From Septoria linicola (Eukaryota; Ascomycota; Dothideomycetes; Mycosphaerellales; Mycosphaerellaceae): 64,000 bases of DNA. The notes below the pieces were generated by a model. That model saw only the letters and a program-made list of their open reading frames with translations. It was not told where the DNA came from and ran no database searches. The first letter of the stretch is position 1, and each line of letters opens with the position of its first letter. Both the position numbers and the translations under genes were made by a program. Positions 42,229 to 53,708 of the stretch are shown piece by piece. Location: assembly GCA_024114885.1 (NCBI GenBank), contig CP099427.1, positions 2,096,001-2,160,000 on the forward strand, written 5' to 3'.

Positions 42229-43339
42229 ATGGACGCCGCAAAGAACGCTGTAAAGAGCTTCATCCACAAGGATGGCAAGCATGACACCACTGTTCACGAG
42301 AAGGTGAACCCAGCCGTCACAAATGAGACTGTGACCCGCCAGCAAGAAGACCGTGTCACCACTGCTGTCGACAAGGAGGTTCACCAGGACCACTACCATA
42401 CTTCGGTGCAGCCAGTAAAGGACACTGAAGTTCTTCCAGAGAAGCACCACCACAACTTGGCTGGTGTTGAGCACCGCAACTTCGAGCATGACAACGCCGA
42501 CCAAGTCAAGCAGAAGCTTGCTACTGAGCAGGCACGCTTCAAGGATACCACCCAGCGTGTTGAGGGCGAGCACCGCACTACCGCTCAGCCAACTGTTGCT
42601 GGCGAGCACGTCCACCACCACGTTCACGAGACCATCCAGGTCAGTTCAGCTTCTTTCATTAGATGACCATGACTAACATTTCCATAGCCTGTCGTCAACC
42701 GCCAAACTATCGAGCCACATGTTGTGCACACCACCGTGCCAATTCACGAGGTACATCACAACGCTGCTCAGCACCACTCTACCTCTGCACTCCCAGCCAT
42801 GAGCATGTCCGAGTTCAAGAGCTCTGGCGGTTCTCTCACTGGCCGCGAGGAGCGCCACGATCAGTTCGATGGTTGCCCACGACCTGGCCATGCCTCGACT
42901 GCTGGCACCAACAACAGCATTGAGGGCGGCAGCCACTCTCACGGCTCCCACACTCACGGCAGCGGTCTGACTGGTAGCTCCACGACTGGCTCTCACGGCA
43001 TCAACGAGGCTGCAGGCACTGGTGTCGCTGGTGGTACTGGCTCCCACCTCGAGGGCTCGCGCGCTGCTGGCACCTCCGCTGGGTAAGTTCAAATTTCTTT
43101 CTCTTGTGTCGACTACCATGTTGAACAAGTACAGCTCAACCGGAACACCCATCGCTGACCAGTTTACTCACAGCTCTGGCGGTCTGACTGGCCGTCGTCA
43201 GGATGATATTGAGCCACGCCTCAGCGGTAACAACAACTCCATCGGTTCAGACAGCACACACACCAAGCCATCCTTGATGGATAAGCTCAACCCAAAGAAG
43301 GATGCTGATGGTGATGGAAAGCCAGGCTTCATGAAATAG
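42229..43339 (+). CDS. allergen-like His-rich stress protein, 336 aa
   Basis: Exons are 42229-42639, 42688-43082 and 43135-43339. The introns have GTCAGT/CATAG and GTAAGT/ACAG ends, the first with a GACTAAC branch site, and phases fit. The protein begins MDAAKNAVKSFIHKDGKHDT and repeats the block DKEVHQDHYHTSVQPVKDTE with LPEKHHHN. A second His-rich block VHHHVHETIQPVVNRQTIEP follows, then VVHTTVPIHEVHHNAAQHH. The C-terminal third is Gly/Ser/His-rich. This is a widespread ascomycete family annotated as 'allergen', hydrophilic and LEA-like, without signal peptide; a role in stress or dormancy is inference from composition. It is divergent from its relative at 39057-40865. Confidence 0.88.
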
Positions 43340-44694
43340 TTGTTTCATGATCTGACACGAAGCCCACCACTCACTGAGGTGGTCGGCTACGATAGATGAT
43401 TACGAAGCACTTGGATGAATGTACTATACCTATTGTTTACGTTGATACCACAAATAAGCGGACAACTTGAAAACTGTACTTCTATTTATTTGTCCCACGT
43501 TGCGGTTCCCATGAATCGTACATTACCTTGACAGCTGTCAAACCTACCCCCCTGCGATCGTGATGAAACGCAATCGTCCATCGCCAAGCTGTTTCGGCGA
43601 CAGTATACTTCCCGCGTCCGAGGAACGATTACGCCATACATCGTCAAGTGATGCTGTGGCTGACAGCTGTGTGGGAGCTAAGCTTTTGGTTCAGGTGACA
43701 TCACGATAATGGCTGTATAGTGCTCGAGATTATCCGATTTGAAGGAGAAATTTTGTGGAAGGATGGTGACATTTGTCACACAGAATGCGGTCTGCTAGTG
43801 ATGACTGCGCTGTGTTGCGCGTATTCTACGACCGAGGATGGGATCCATAATGCGTCATGAGGGAAGGATGGCCTCTTGCTGATACGATGCTTCGGTGTCG
43901 TATAGCAGGTCACTCGACGTCGCAGAAGTCGTGAATCACGCTCACGATCATGTAGCGACCTGTAAGCTGGAAGCTCTGAAGCATTACGACATTTCGCAGA
44001 GCCGTGGAATGGTGTCGGAAGATGGCCTCCAATGCTGCACTGTTACAAGAATACCATCGCATGAGTTGATCAATGCAAGATGCTAATTGCTGTCGGAGTA
44101 GACTTTTGCATCAAGACTTCTCCCGGAAGTCATGGGAAACAGCCTATGATGCTTTGGAATTGAAATCACGAGATCCTCCTATCGCAGCTATGCAGTGGCC
44201 TCTAGTTTTCTCGTGCCGCAGTCAACAAGCACAAACGATGGTTAGCAAGGATGCTCGCAATTCCTGGCTGTTTCGCTTGATTACGGCAACTCGAGCTGCT
44301 AGCAGATAGTCTCGATGACTGGCAAGTCTCTCGTCACGAGCGTTTCGTAAGTCTGCGAGGATGTGCGTAGAATCCCTGAAGATACACAGCGTGGAGGGAA
44401 ATGGTAATCACCAGCTTCGAATGCCCTTGTGCTGTTGCTGTCCGAATCTGCGGCTTTCATTCACTTCATGGGAGAAGCTCGGCATCTAATCCTTGCTAGT
44501 GCTCCTTCGGCTTGGCGGAGAGTCGCAATAATTTGCGCTCATATTTGCCAAAGACATTCAGAACGAGAAACATCAACAAGAATTCAGTGCACAGCACCGT
44601 AGACACCAGCCACACATGTAACAGCTATCCAAAATGGAGTCCCAGCGAAGTAGGTGATGTGAAGCAAAGTCTGCAGCCTCGAGTCCGCCTGCTA
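43340..44694. other. gap of 1.35 kb: no gene supported
   Basis: Short ORFs only. It includes the 3' end of the allergen-like gene and the leader of the BTB-like gene. Confidence 0.45.
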
Positions 44695-45498
44695 ATGATA
44701 TTAGTTGTCATCCCAATGGTCCACGTCCGCCTTGTCGATTCCGTTGATGGGAAAGACAATTACCTCGCTACTGTCCCACGCGCAAAGCTCACGACCTTCT
44801 CCACTGCTTTCGATTGTTTCCTCTCCGTCGTCCCGGTCGAAGACGAGTCCGAACGCACAGTCACGCTCCCCGCCGGCTCTCCAGATGCTCTTCGCTTTGT
44901 CCTCGAACGTATCAAACAGCAGGATTGCAGACAGCCCGACCGGTTGAAAATTGATGTAAAGCGCTTTCCTATGGCCAAGCAAGCACGAATCTTCGAGGCA
45001 TGTGCCATTCTCCACGTCAACAAAGACATCCTCATCAAGGTCAACAGGCATATTGCATACGAAATCACACGATCCGGACAGCTCACGCCACTCGATATGC
45101 AAGAAGTGCATCACGTCTTCCAGCATTTCCGGGCGGGTGCAGACTTCCAAAGCAACAACTGGACAACCATGATTCACCAGTACTGCTGGGATTTGCTCCA
45201 CGACAAGTATAGCGATGAGGCGAAGAAGTCATTCGAAGAAACTCTGGAACGCCTGGGAAATGATGAGTTGACGACCGCTGTCTCTGTAAAGTTGGAAGAG
45301 CTACGCCGTGGAAAGCAGCTTCACAACAGAAGACAAGCAGGCAACGAAGCTAGAGCTGCTGCACGAGCTACGAAGCAAGCAAAGTTTCAAGCTGCGAGGG
45401 AAGTGATCGATGGTCTCCGCCCATGGTCGTCCGAAGTGGCTGGATATGTAGAAATACTCCGCAGGCGTGATCAGGTGGCAGCTCAGCAGAAGTCATAG
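44695..45498 (+). CDS. BTB/POZ-like domain protein, 267 aa
   Basis: The open frame extends to 44512, but the part before 44695 is not protein-like. ATG 44716 (MVHVRLVDSVDGKDNYLAT) is an equally good start. Residues about 8-90 fit the N-terminal fold of a fungal BTB/POZ-like family: MVHVRLVD… , then AKLTTFSTAFDCFLSVVP, then TVTLPAGSPDALRFVLERIK. The rest is helical, with a Lys/Arg-rich coiled-coil segment (EELRRGKQLHNRRQAGNEAR). Such proteins are often adaptors in protein degradation or transcription; the target is unknown. One exon, no breaks. It is convergent with the C2H2 gene. Confidence 0.6.
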   Translation: MILVVIPMVHVRLVDSVDGKDNYLATVPRAKLTTFSTAFDCFLSVVPVEDESERTVTLPAGSPDALRFVLERIKQQDCRQPDRLKIDVKRFPMAKQARIFEACAILHVNKDILIKVNRHIAYEITRSGQLTPLDMQEVHHVFQHFRAGADFQSNNWTTMIHQYCWDLLHDKYSDEAKKSFEETLERLGNDELTTAVSVKLEELRRGKQLHNRRQAGNEARAAARATKQAKFQAAREVIDGLRPWSSEVAGYVEILRRRDQVAAQQKS

Positions 45499-45723
45499 CG
45501 ACCAGGGCATTGGGCAGACATAAGGCCAGGAGTTTGAAGATGGTCAAGTGCCGAGAGATACGCGCGGACGTTCTCTCTGAGGGACCCTCGTCGAGGAAAA
45601 GAGCCACTGCGACCATGAATGCAGCTGCACACTGGAAAGCTCGATCGAGGAGAGGCTGAGAAAGCGAAATGATGATAACACGAATACATAAGTGGTACTT
45701 GGAAGGGAATTCTACTACTCTCC

Positions 45724-46807
45724 TCAAGTCTTCGCAATCGCAATCTCATCGGGAACACGGAATTGATGGACATCTTTCAGATGGGTGTCCAGCAATCCGC
45801 TCTGATGGAACCACTTTTTACTGCCGTTCTTCACGCAGACCGGACAATAATACTTCTCGTCAATGTCGGTGAAACTCAAGACATCGAGCTTGATGTTATG
45901 TATCTTCAAAGTGTGGCCTCTGAGTCCTGCTGCCGTTGGGAAAGACGCCAGTTTTCCGTCCCTCCTGACACTCTGGACACGGATGCGGGCGAGGCTCAGG
46001 GTGCTTATCGGCTTGTTGTTTCGCAAGACCGAGGAGCGTGCGATACTTTCGACCGTTTTTGCCAGGGCATGCATCGCAGCGAAGGAATTCTGGAGGATTC
46101 TCTGAGTGGTACTTATCGACATGCTGCTGGAGCGCAATGAACTTCGAGGCCAGATCCATGTTATCTGAGAAAGTGGTAATGATACCAAATTCTCCACAAA
46201 AAGAACAGTCAAGGTACCCATGCTTGAACCGATCGTCTTTGATATGCTGCTCGAAAGCCTGGTAGTCTTTGTATGTGCCGCCACAGATCGTGCAGAAGTA
46301 CGTGCCTGGAGCGGTCAAGGTCTCCTGGAACACCAGGCCGGATTTCTCATCGTCGTCTGGACTTGCGAGGTCCATGGGACTGTCAGCTGCTGGCGAGCTT
46401 CCAACGTCCATTGGACTGCCAGCTTCACTGGTCAGGTCGATGATCTCCGGCTGTGGGCGAACAGGCTCCTTCAACCCCTCTTCAACACTTATTAGGCTAG
46501 TCTCAACATCGTCCTCGAAGTCCTCGTCTTCTTTCTGCAACTCAGCTTCAGCCTGCTCGTACAGGCGCGACCAGTCTGCAGGATGGATGCGGAATTCATC
46601 ATGAGGTACTGCTTTCCCAGCTTCCTTATCGACCTCTGCTTGGGCAAGTTGCCGGACTCTTTTCATGATACGCTGTCGGTTCTGCTTCTTGATTTCAGCT
46701 GCCTGAGCCTCACGGGTCTGCTGGATGCGAGCCCAGTCAGCAGGATTGAGCCACAGCTCTCGCATTGGGTTCGCGAGAGCATCGATGCTTTGCATTTGAG
46801 ACGACAT
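45724..46807 (-). CDS. multi-C2H2 zinc-finger protein with one-base frame break
   Basis: From ATG 46807 (MSSQMQSID; an earlier in-frame ATG is at 46855) the frame runs to a stop near 45896. An acidic region precedes several zinc fingers: FCTICGGTYKDYQAFEQHIK, then CSFCGEFG…HVDKYH, then RCDACPG…ADKHP, then CPECQEGRKTGVF. The last one breaks. Its His half (AAGLRGHTLKIHN) and a further finger (YYCPVCVKNG…HLKDVH) lie in the next frame, to 45724. Deleting one G in the run near 45932-45935 restores all. The N-terminal part has a repeated PADW motif (LNPADWARIQQ and IHPADWSRLYEQ). Probably a nuclear DNA- or RNA-binding protein. An insertion error is as likely as a true mutation. Confidence 0.7.
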
Positions 46808-46855
46808 GTTCCGTGGTTCCAGGCTGGTATAACACGTTGGCAGATAGTCGAGCAT

Positions 46856-47579
46856 ATCTTCGTGATCAAGTCTGTGGCATGACTGCTATTGTCGACCGGA
46901 GCTGGGAGTGTCTTTGTCTAACGCGCTCAGACTTCTCACATCCTTTGACTTCGTACGTTCTTTGACGAGATGTGTAGTCGACTGGTAGTCGCCGCATATT
47001 GCTAAGGTATCGATCCCAGGCTTTTTTCATCGTTGGCTAGCCGCTCACATTGGCCGTTCGAGTTCTTGTATGCCTGTTGTTTTCTTCGCATTCTGGAGCC
47101 AGACGAGGCACAACTGCTTTGCGAGTAAGATCGATCAGATGTGTCAGCCTCACTTCCTCTCTTGTCGCCCTGCGCTCTTGCTTTGATCAAACAGGCCGGA
47201 TCGGCACGCTGTCTATTGTATCCCAATCGAGCAGCTGCTCGCATGTTCTTCCATATCAAGAGTCTCTGACTCTCAGCTCTCAGCCAGAAGAACAATGACC
47301 CTCTACCCCACATAGAGAGCGACATCCTCAGATGTCCAACAAGCGGAGTCAGAGAAAGCCTAAGTGGGGCTCAGCTTCCTCTCGCCTACGTCTCCCGTTT
47401 CTAGCCAAAGTGTCCAAGGACACTTTAGTTGTACTGACAGAGGTCGAAGGCCTTTTCCTACCGCCCAGAACCAAATGCAGTTGTCCCGAACCATACTTTA
47501 CCCACCCAGTGCTCATAGAAATGATATGTTAAGTATGTTAAAGTCAAAATGCGAGTATAATAAACACCCCTCGGTCAGC
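46856..47579. other. gap: no gene supported
   Basis: 720 bp between two same-strand zinc-finger genes. Short ORFs only. Confidence 0.45.
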
Positions 47580-48107
47580 TCAATTACCAGGCCACCAAGG
47601 CTGGGCCTCCTGCACCTTGCGACGCATGAGAGCTACTGCCTGATTGCGGCGACGAGGATCTTCGGGCAGAGGGTGAGTGACACGGATGTGGTGACCCAGC
47701 TCAGAGCCATTGGCAACTAGCAGATCTCTACCTACGTGCTTGCAGACTGGACAGAACCAATGCTTGATGGCCTTCGTGTCCCAAGGAGGGGCGATACTAG
47801 TCTGTGCAGCGTTAGCAGTCTGGTTTGGTTCGTGGGGAGACACTGCTGAGGAGTCGTCTGGAATAATTTCACCAGTGGCCGCGGTCAGGCCAGGTATGAC
47901 TCTTGTGCCGTCGAGAGAGCGGAATCCTGCCATGGCAGCCATGTGAGGCATCGCGTCCTCCATGAACATGCCTGCGAGCTCCGGGTGGCCCATACGATTA
48001 GCATCGGCTCCCATCGAACGTAGCTCTGGGTTTTAAGGACTAGCTGCTAGCAGCAAAAGGATCTCGGCAGCCTCCTCACGAGAAATCTGCGGCTGGTCGT
48101 TCGCCAT
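47580..48107 (-). pseudogene. small C2H2 zinc-finger gene with in-frame TAA
   Basis: From ATG 48107 the frame reads MANDQPQISREEAAEILLLL, then AASP, then TAA at 48036-48034, then continues in phase as NPELRSMGADANRMGHPELA to the stop at 47580. The C-terminus carries a zinc finger FCPVCKHVGRD…GHHIRVTHP (C-x2-C…H-x4-H). TAA fits CAA-to-TAA. The protein could also begin at the internal ATG 48011, giving 144 residues with the finger intact and only the helical N-terminus lost. It lies next to a multi-C2H2 gene in the same orientation, so the two may be related. Confidence 0.6.
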
Positions 48108-49367
48108 GCTTGACTTGACTTGTCTCTTTTCCGGGGTACTGTGCGTTTTGAAATCTGCGCAATCAGTTGAGCTTGTCTTGCCGATTGTTATTGCGTTCTA
48201 GGTTGATTTGTTTGCGGAAAGAACCACTTCTTCGGGTGGAGAACGTTTTTTTTATGCTCTGTGGACGAGCAACCATTCACTTGCTGTGTGTCGTGTTGCA
48301 TTGTGTTAGGTTCATTCTGCCTAACACAGAGCTTGTGCTATTGTACACAATGGCACAGTAGTAAAGCCTCGTCGAAGGAACTGGCGCAGTCTCACCACGC
48401 GACTAGCCCCAAGGAACAGGTTTGTTCTCGTCGAGACATGGCCGACGTGACTTTGTTGTGTGTATTTAATACCCCCTCTGCGTTCGTACTATGTCAATGA
48501 CATCGAGGATAAGCAGTTTGTACTCCTGCCAGAGGTACTTTTCCGAGCGAAAGGATCAGTACCTCATCGTGAATGGCATCATCTTGCTCGTACAACTGAA
48601 GTAACGCTTACCACAGAGACACAAAGGCTTTGTCCCGAGCTCTTCTCGATCGTATGCCGACCAATCTTGCGGCTTTGAAGCTGGCTGGTGAACTGCATGT
48701 TGTATGCGACCTTTGGTTGTGCTCGGCAAACTCAGATGTGTAAGGCATCAGTTCCAAGATCGAAACGAGGTGCTTCTCGATTGGCCAATGATCTGGGGCT
48801 ATTGATGTTCGACGCCGAGCGTGTTATTTGATGTTTAGCTGGAGGTGAGCCATGCAACGCTGCTAACGTATCGCTGAGCGATGACATTGAGTCTTGGCAG
48901 AGAACATGGCCGGAAAGCAGCTTAGTATCACGATAGCTGCATCGCAACGGAAATACAATACGGAACATTGGAGGAGAACGATTAGCAGAGAAGTAAGACT
49001 GTAGAGGGGAACGTAAGTTTTGTGCTCGAAAGCGATTTTAGATTAAGTCATTCATACGTACCATTCGAAATGCCATGCAGTTACTGCCCTCAGAAAGTCG
49101 AAACTCCAATAGTTGGTGATCAACTTCAAACAGGACCATGTGTTGCTTATACAACAAAGAAGAAGATGGTAAGCAATCTTGTCCCACATATGCTTCTCAA
49201 TTAGAATGCGATCAAGTAATGTGTTGAGGATCAAAGGTCAAAAGAAGAGAAGATGCAGCAAAGCAGTCAAAGTCCGAAGGTGAAGAAGTGGCGCCTAACC
49301 GCCAAAGACATCGCAAGGAAGACCTAGTTCTAGCGGGTAGCGACGAGGGAGCAGGCTAGTTCAGAAA
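48108..49367. other. gap of 1.26 kb: no gene supported
   Basis: AT-richer spacer with a T8 run near 48247 and only short ORFs. Confidence 0.45.
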
Positions 49368-49991
49368 CTAGCGAGGCTGCTCAAAGCCACGATCAGGGAG
49401 GCCTAGCTCGTCGCCCAAATCTTCCTGCGAAGCTCTCTGCAAGTCGAGATGCGGATAGGCTGCGTAAAAGCGCTTGAAGTGATCCACAGTGTCGACACGA
49501 GGGAACTGGGGCGAAACCATCTCAACGTTGAACCAGCACCGATAAGTCTCAGTCTTCCACTGCGGAAGTGTGATCTGATGCAACTCGAGCATGGCTTGAA
49601 GGTTTGCGTCTGCGCCAGCCTCTTGCCACTGGCCGCGTGGACTTACTAGGCTGGGAGACTTTACCTCGTGGGTGTCGGCACTGGCGTCGGCTTCTGGGCT
49701 TGATGGATGCTGAGTGTCTTCTTCTGGCGACTCCATGATCGACGAAGGCTGAGTGGACGTGGTGTCTTGTGTTGTGGTAGACGAGTCTGACACCACGTGG
49801 TTCTGAGCGCGAGCTGAAGAGGTCGGTGCCGCCATGACTGGATCTGGCTGAGTCAGTGCGTGCGCGTAAGACGGGTAGAAAGCAGGAGCTCCTGCATCGA
49901 GGGCTTTGCGGGGAGACATACCTGCTGTGCTTTGATGTTGATGTGTTTGTGACACTGACCTCGTCTCGGAAGGGGCTATCTTCTCGAGCAC
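49368..49991 (-). CDS. hypothetical protein, 207 aa
   Basis: One open frame. The first 120 residues are Ser/Thr/Pro/Gln-rich and probably disordered. The C-terminal 85 residues are more ordered and acidic (MLELHQITLPQWKTETYRCW, then a DTVDHFKRFYAAYPHLDLQR segment). No domain is recognised. No signal peptide. An upstream exon is possible, since the first ATG sits at the end of an AG-containing stretch; an internal ATG (MSPRKALDAG) is an alternative start. Confidence 0.5.
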   Translation of the reverse strand: MLEKIAPSETRSVSQTHQHQSTAGMSPRKALDAGAPAFYPSYAHALTQPDPVMAAPTSSARAQNHVVSDSSTTTQDTTSTQPSSIMESPEEDTQHPSSPEADASADTHEVKSPSLVSPRGQWQEAGADANLQAMLELHQITLPQWKTETYRCWFNVEMVSPQFPRVDTVDHFKRFYAAYPHLDLQRASQEDLGDELGLPDRGFEQPR

Positions 49992-51542
49992 ACCGTTTCA
50001 GGAGGAAATATCTTCTCGATGGCGGTCTCCTATGCACTGTAGGAAAGCTGTCAATCTGCGCAATGGAACCCACATTTATATGCTCGCAGCAAGGCAGGCG
50101 AGTGATGGTTGAGACAAAACTTTTGACCTTCACTGGCTGCATGGATACAAAATGCCACTTCTTCGCAACAACGGGCTGGTTCGCGAGAATGCTTCGTGAA
50201 ACAGTGTCTTCGAGACACGGCAACAACGGCTTTGTGTCCCATCGGCAAGACCGATCTTTGTCAAGCATAATGGCTTCCTTCCATTTGGATCTGTGAGCTT
50301 ATCGTGGCATGGAGCACGAGACTGACAATGCCGAGCTTCTGTCAAACAACAACATTGTCTCATCTGGCTCATGCAGTCTCTCAGATGCCAGCAGTATACC
50401 TTGTGTGAAGTTGAGGACCCAAGCAGCACTCGGATGTGCTTCCGTCATGGTAAGGGAAGAAATGAGCCTGAGCATTGACCTCTCGACATGAAAAGCCCGA
50501 GACTGTGGGCAGTTGACGCGAGAGAAGAGTTGTTATTGCTCGTCAAAAACAGCCCGCCCTCGAAAGCGAAAATCCAAATTGAGCATCGGAGGATTTATAT
50601 GGCCATGCTGTCGAAGGAGAGCAGTCGGTACTTGGTCTGGACAGTATTGCAGACCATGGCATATCATCTTGCAAGGGTGCCTGCAACGGGATATGACTTC
50701 CGTTGGCGCGAGAACATGACCTGCACTACTCGATCTGACCTGGTGGGATATAGTTGGCCAGAGCAACTTGTATTGGCCAGTCCATAGATAGAGTAGATAC
50801 TGGCGGCACTTCGAAAGCGAAGCGTTTGGAATAGAACACAGACCCTGCGCAAGCGTAAGCTGAAGTCGATTTAGAGTGCCACCACAGACCTGCAAACTTC
50901 ACACCACACTTGCCTCAGCTCCCACCTGACTGGCGTTGCGCATACCCAAGACAGACGGTAACGACAGTGGCGCCAAGTCTGCCACTGTGCGGTATACTGC
51001 CGAGGATCAACAGCGGGGAAAAGGCGCTCTAGTGACGCAGATCTATACCCTTAAACAGCCATCAAATCTGGGGTCCTGCTACTTTGAGGTGTAGCCGTGC
51101 TGATCGCTCTTCCATCAAACCTCGCTTGACAAATTTGAGCCTCTCGATTGGTCGTACCATATCTCTTGACTGTCAGAGCACTATGGGCAGTTCCTGTGCG
51201 AGCGCACTTACAGCAGTGGCTCTCAAGTACCGCCCCGCAAGAAAGCCACGCCAACGTAGATGGCTCGCTGCTTGTTCGGTCGTGCAAACCTACACATCTC
51301 TTCTGGTTGTTGTGACTGGTTGGAAGTATTATGGTTACATTCAAGCGCAACGATGATCTCTCGAGACATCCCAAACGCCACGCGAACCCTTGCAGAGGCA
51401 CGCCTCCGACGGCATAATCTTGTCAATCAATACCTGATGAGTAGTACCGCGCAAGTGGTATAAGATCTTGCCTGTGCTCATCACTGGAATTAATCTTCTT
51501 CCCCAGCATCGACCCAACACAACATCGATATCACTCGACAAA
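49992..51542. other. gap of 1.55 kb: no confident gene
   Basis: Intergenic between divergent genes. A 99-codon ORF (50488-50787 +) and others overlap minus-strand ORFs and show no motifs. Confidence 0.4.
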
Positions 51543-52870
51543 ATGAAGTACAACGCAGCACTTCTCCTGGCGCCTCTGGCTGCCGCCTTCCCTGCAGGTA
51601 TCCTCGAGCAGGTCGCCCAAGATCCAGTGCTTGCTGCACGCTCAGCAGAGATCTTGAACGAGAAGCGACAACTCGCTGCCGACTCAGCGACCAAGGTCTT
51701 CGAGGCTGTACCAAACTTCAACGAGGACCAGCTCATCGACGTTGGTCCAGGAAGCGGGCACGAGTACAAGGCTCCTGGTCCAAACGATTTGCGAGGGCCA
51801 TGCCCAGGCTTGAACGCCTTTGCCAACCAGTAAGTCTTCCTATTAACGAAGATCGATAGCACAGGAGTTTATCACTGACTCTTCACAGTGGTTTCCTCCC
51901 ACACAACGGATACGCCACCATTCAACAATTCATCGACGTCACAATGGAAGTCGTCGGTATGGGTCCAATCCTCGCAGCCTTCCTTGCAGTGTTAGGCGCA
52001 ACCATTGACGGCGATGGAACTTCATGGTCCGTCCACGGCACACCACCTCTCGGTGTCGGAGGCCCACTGGCTCGCTTTGGCAACGGCCTGAGCGGCTCGC
52101 ACAACAAGTACGAGTCTGACGCATCGCCAACCCGACCAGATCTCTACGAGGCCGGCAACAACTATAAGCTCGTGGTTTCGCAATTCCAGCAACTCATCGA
52201 CGAGACTCCAAGCGGCTTCGTCGACCTCAACAGCCTCACATCATTTCGCAGCAAGCGCTTCGATGCCCAAATTGCCAACAATCCATACTTCTTCAACGGC
52301 CCATTCACCGGCGTTCTCGTGCAACCTGCTGCGTACACGTTCATCTACCGCTTCATGAGCAACCACTCCGCCGCCGCGCCAGTCGGTGAGCTTTCCCACG
52401 ACGTGCTGAAGTCCTGGTTTGGTATCACCGGCAACTCGGGCTCGTTCAAGGTCAACCCGGGCCAAGAAAAGATTCCTCTCAACTGGTACAGACGCTCGCG
52501 ATCGTACCCATACGAGAGCACCTACTTCCTCGGCGATGCCGCTGCTGCCATTGCGCTGTACCCCAAGTTCGCCAACGTCGGTGGCAACACCAACGGCCGC
52601 AACACGTTCACTGGCGTCGACATCAACAACTTGACCGGCGGCGCAATGAACTCGCAGAACTTCCTGCAAGGGAACAACTTTGCTTGCTTCGCATATCAAT
52701 TCGCCGCACAGGCTAAGCCAGATTTGCTCGGTGCTCTGGGTGGTTTGACTGGTGCTCTGTCGAACGCTCTTGGTCCTCTTGCTTGCCCACAGCTCCAGAA
52801 GATCGATGATCAGCTTTTGATGCAATTCCAAGGATACGCGCGATCAAAGCGTGAGGGCATCCTGAAATAG
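51543..52870 (+). CDS. secreted heme-thiolate peroxygenase (chloroperoxidase family), 422 aa
   Basis: Exon 1 is 51543-51829 and exon 2 is 51889-52870. The 59-base intron (GTAAGT…TTCACAG) joins NAFANH to GFLPHNG in phase 2. ATG 51543 gives a signal peptide (MKYNAALLLAPLAAAFPAG); the upstream frame lacks it. The axial heme ligand is Cys87 in GPCPGLNAFANHG. The distal acid-base motif is SHNKYESDASPTR (Glu171, Asp173), the pattern of the chloroperoxidase / unspecific peroxygenase family. It would use hydrogen peroxide to oxygenate or halogenate organic substrates outside the cell, in host or detritus chemistry. Length is typical of the long fungal members. No breaks. Confidence 0.92.
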
Positions 52871-53708
52871 AGTATTTCTCTTAGACAGACAGAAGAACAG
52901 GAAACGGCTGAAGTGGAGGGACGATCAGCTTCAGGATATTGTTTTTGCACAGCGAATACCAAAATCAAGTGACGATTTGGTTCAAGATTATTTGTTCTCT
53001 TTTTCCCTTACCATTTCCTCCTGCTATTGTTCTCTATGGTGCACATGAAGACGCTTCTTGTGTCTTGAGGCGTCTCAATCACTCGTGAAGCTGTTCGGCG
53101 AACTGGGACACCCATCTCAGGTCTGTTTCGCCACCTCCGCACATTGTGGCTTTGGTAGCAGAGCCGTTCTTTCCGCAAGCCGCACCTTGTCCAGAAAGAG
53201 TCGATGCCGGCGGAGAAGGGTCTTGGGTTGTCTGGACTGTTCACCGCATCCAGTCGGAGGATTTCCTGTTCATGTGCAGATGACGCAGATGATACTCGAG
53301 AGTCTGAGGGATGTCAGTGTACAGGATATTCCACAAAAGGACTGGTAGAGGGTATGACGATGGGAGGAAGTGTCAAGACAGGTCGATGTTAGGTCTTGAC
53401 TTGAGTAAGGAAGGGGCGGGAAGGGAACAGAAGCATGCAGGTCGTTTTTGTGTCCTTTATGTTTTGCGCCGCACTGACGGAGGCATGAAAGTCTCGAGCT
53501 GTGCCGGAAATGCTCGTGTTCGAGCTTTGCAGGCTATGCTCTGTGTGCATGCATTCTAGGCGCGTTCTATGAGCAGCCTGTTCTCATGCCAAGAAAGTTC
53601 ATGCTTGTACCTCAGTCATTTCACTGCTCGACTTTGTGGTCTGAGCCTCATTCGTCCCATCCAGCACCTGACAAGCGTGCCGTGATGGCCGATCTATGAG
53701 GGCCATGC
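52871..53708. other. gap: no gene supported
   Basis: 840 bp between convergent genes, with short motifless ORFs. Confidence 0.45.
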
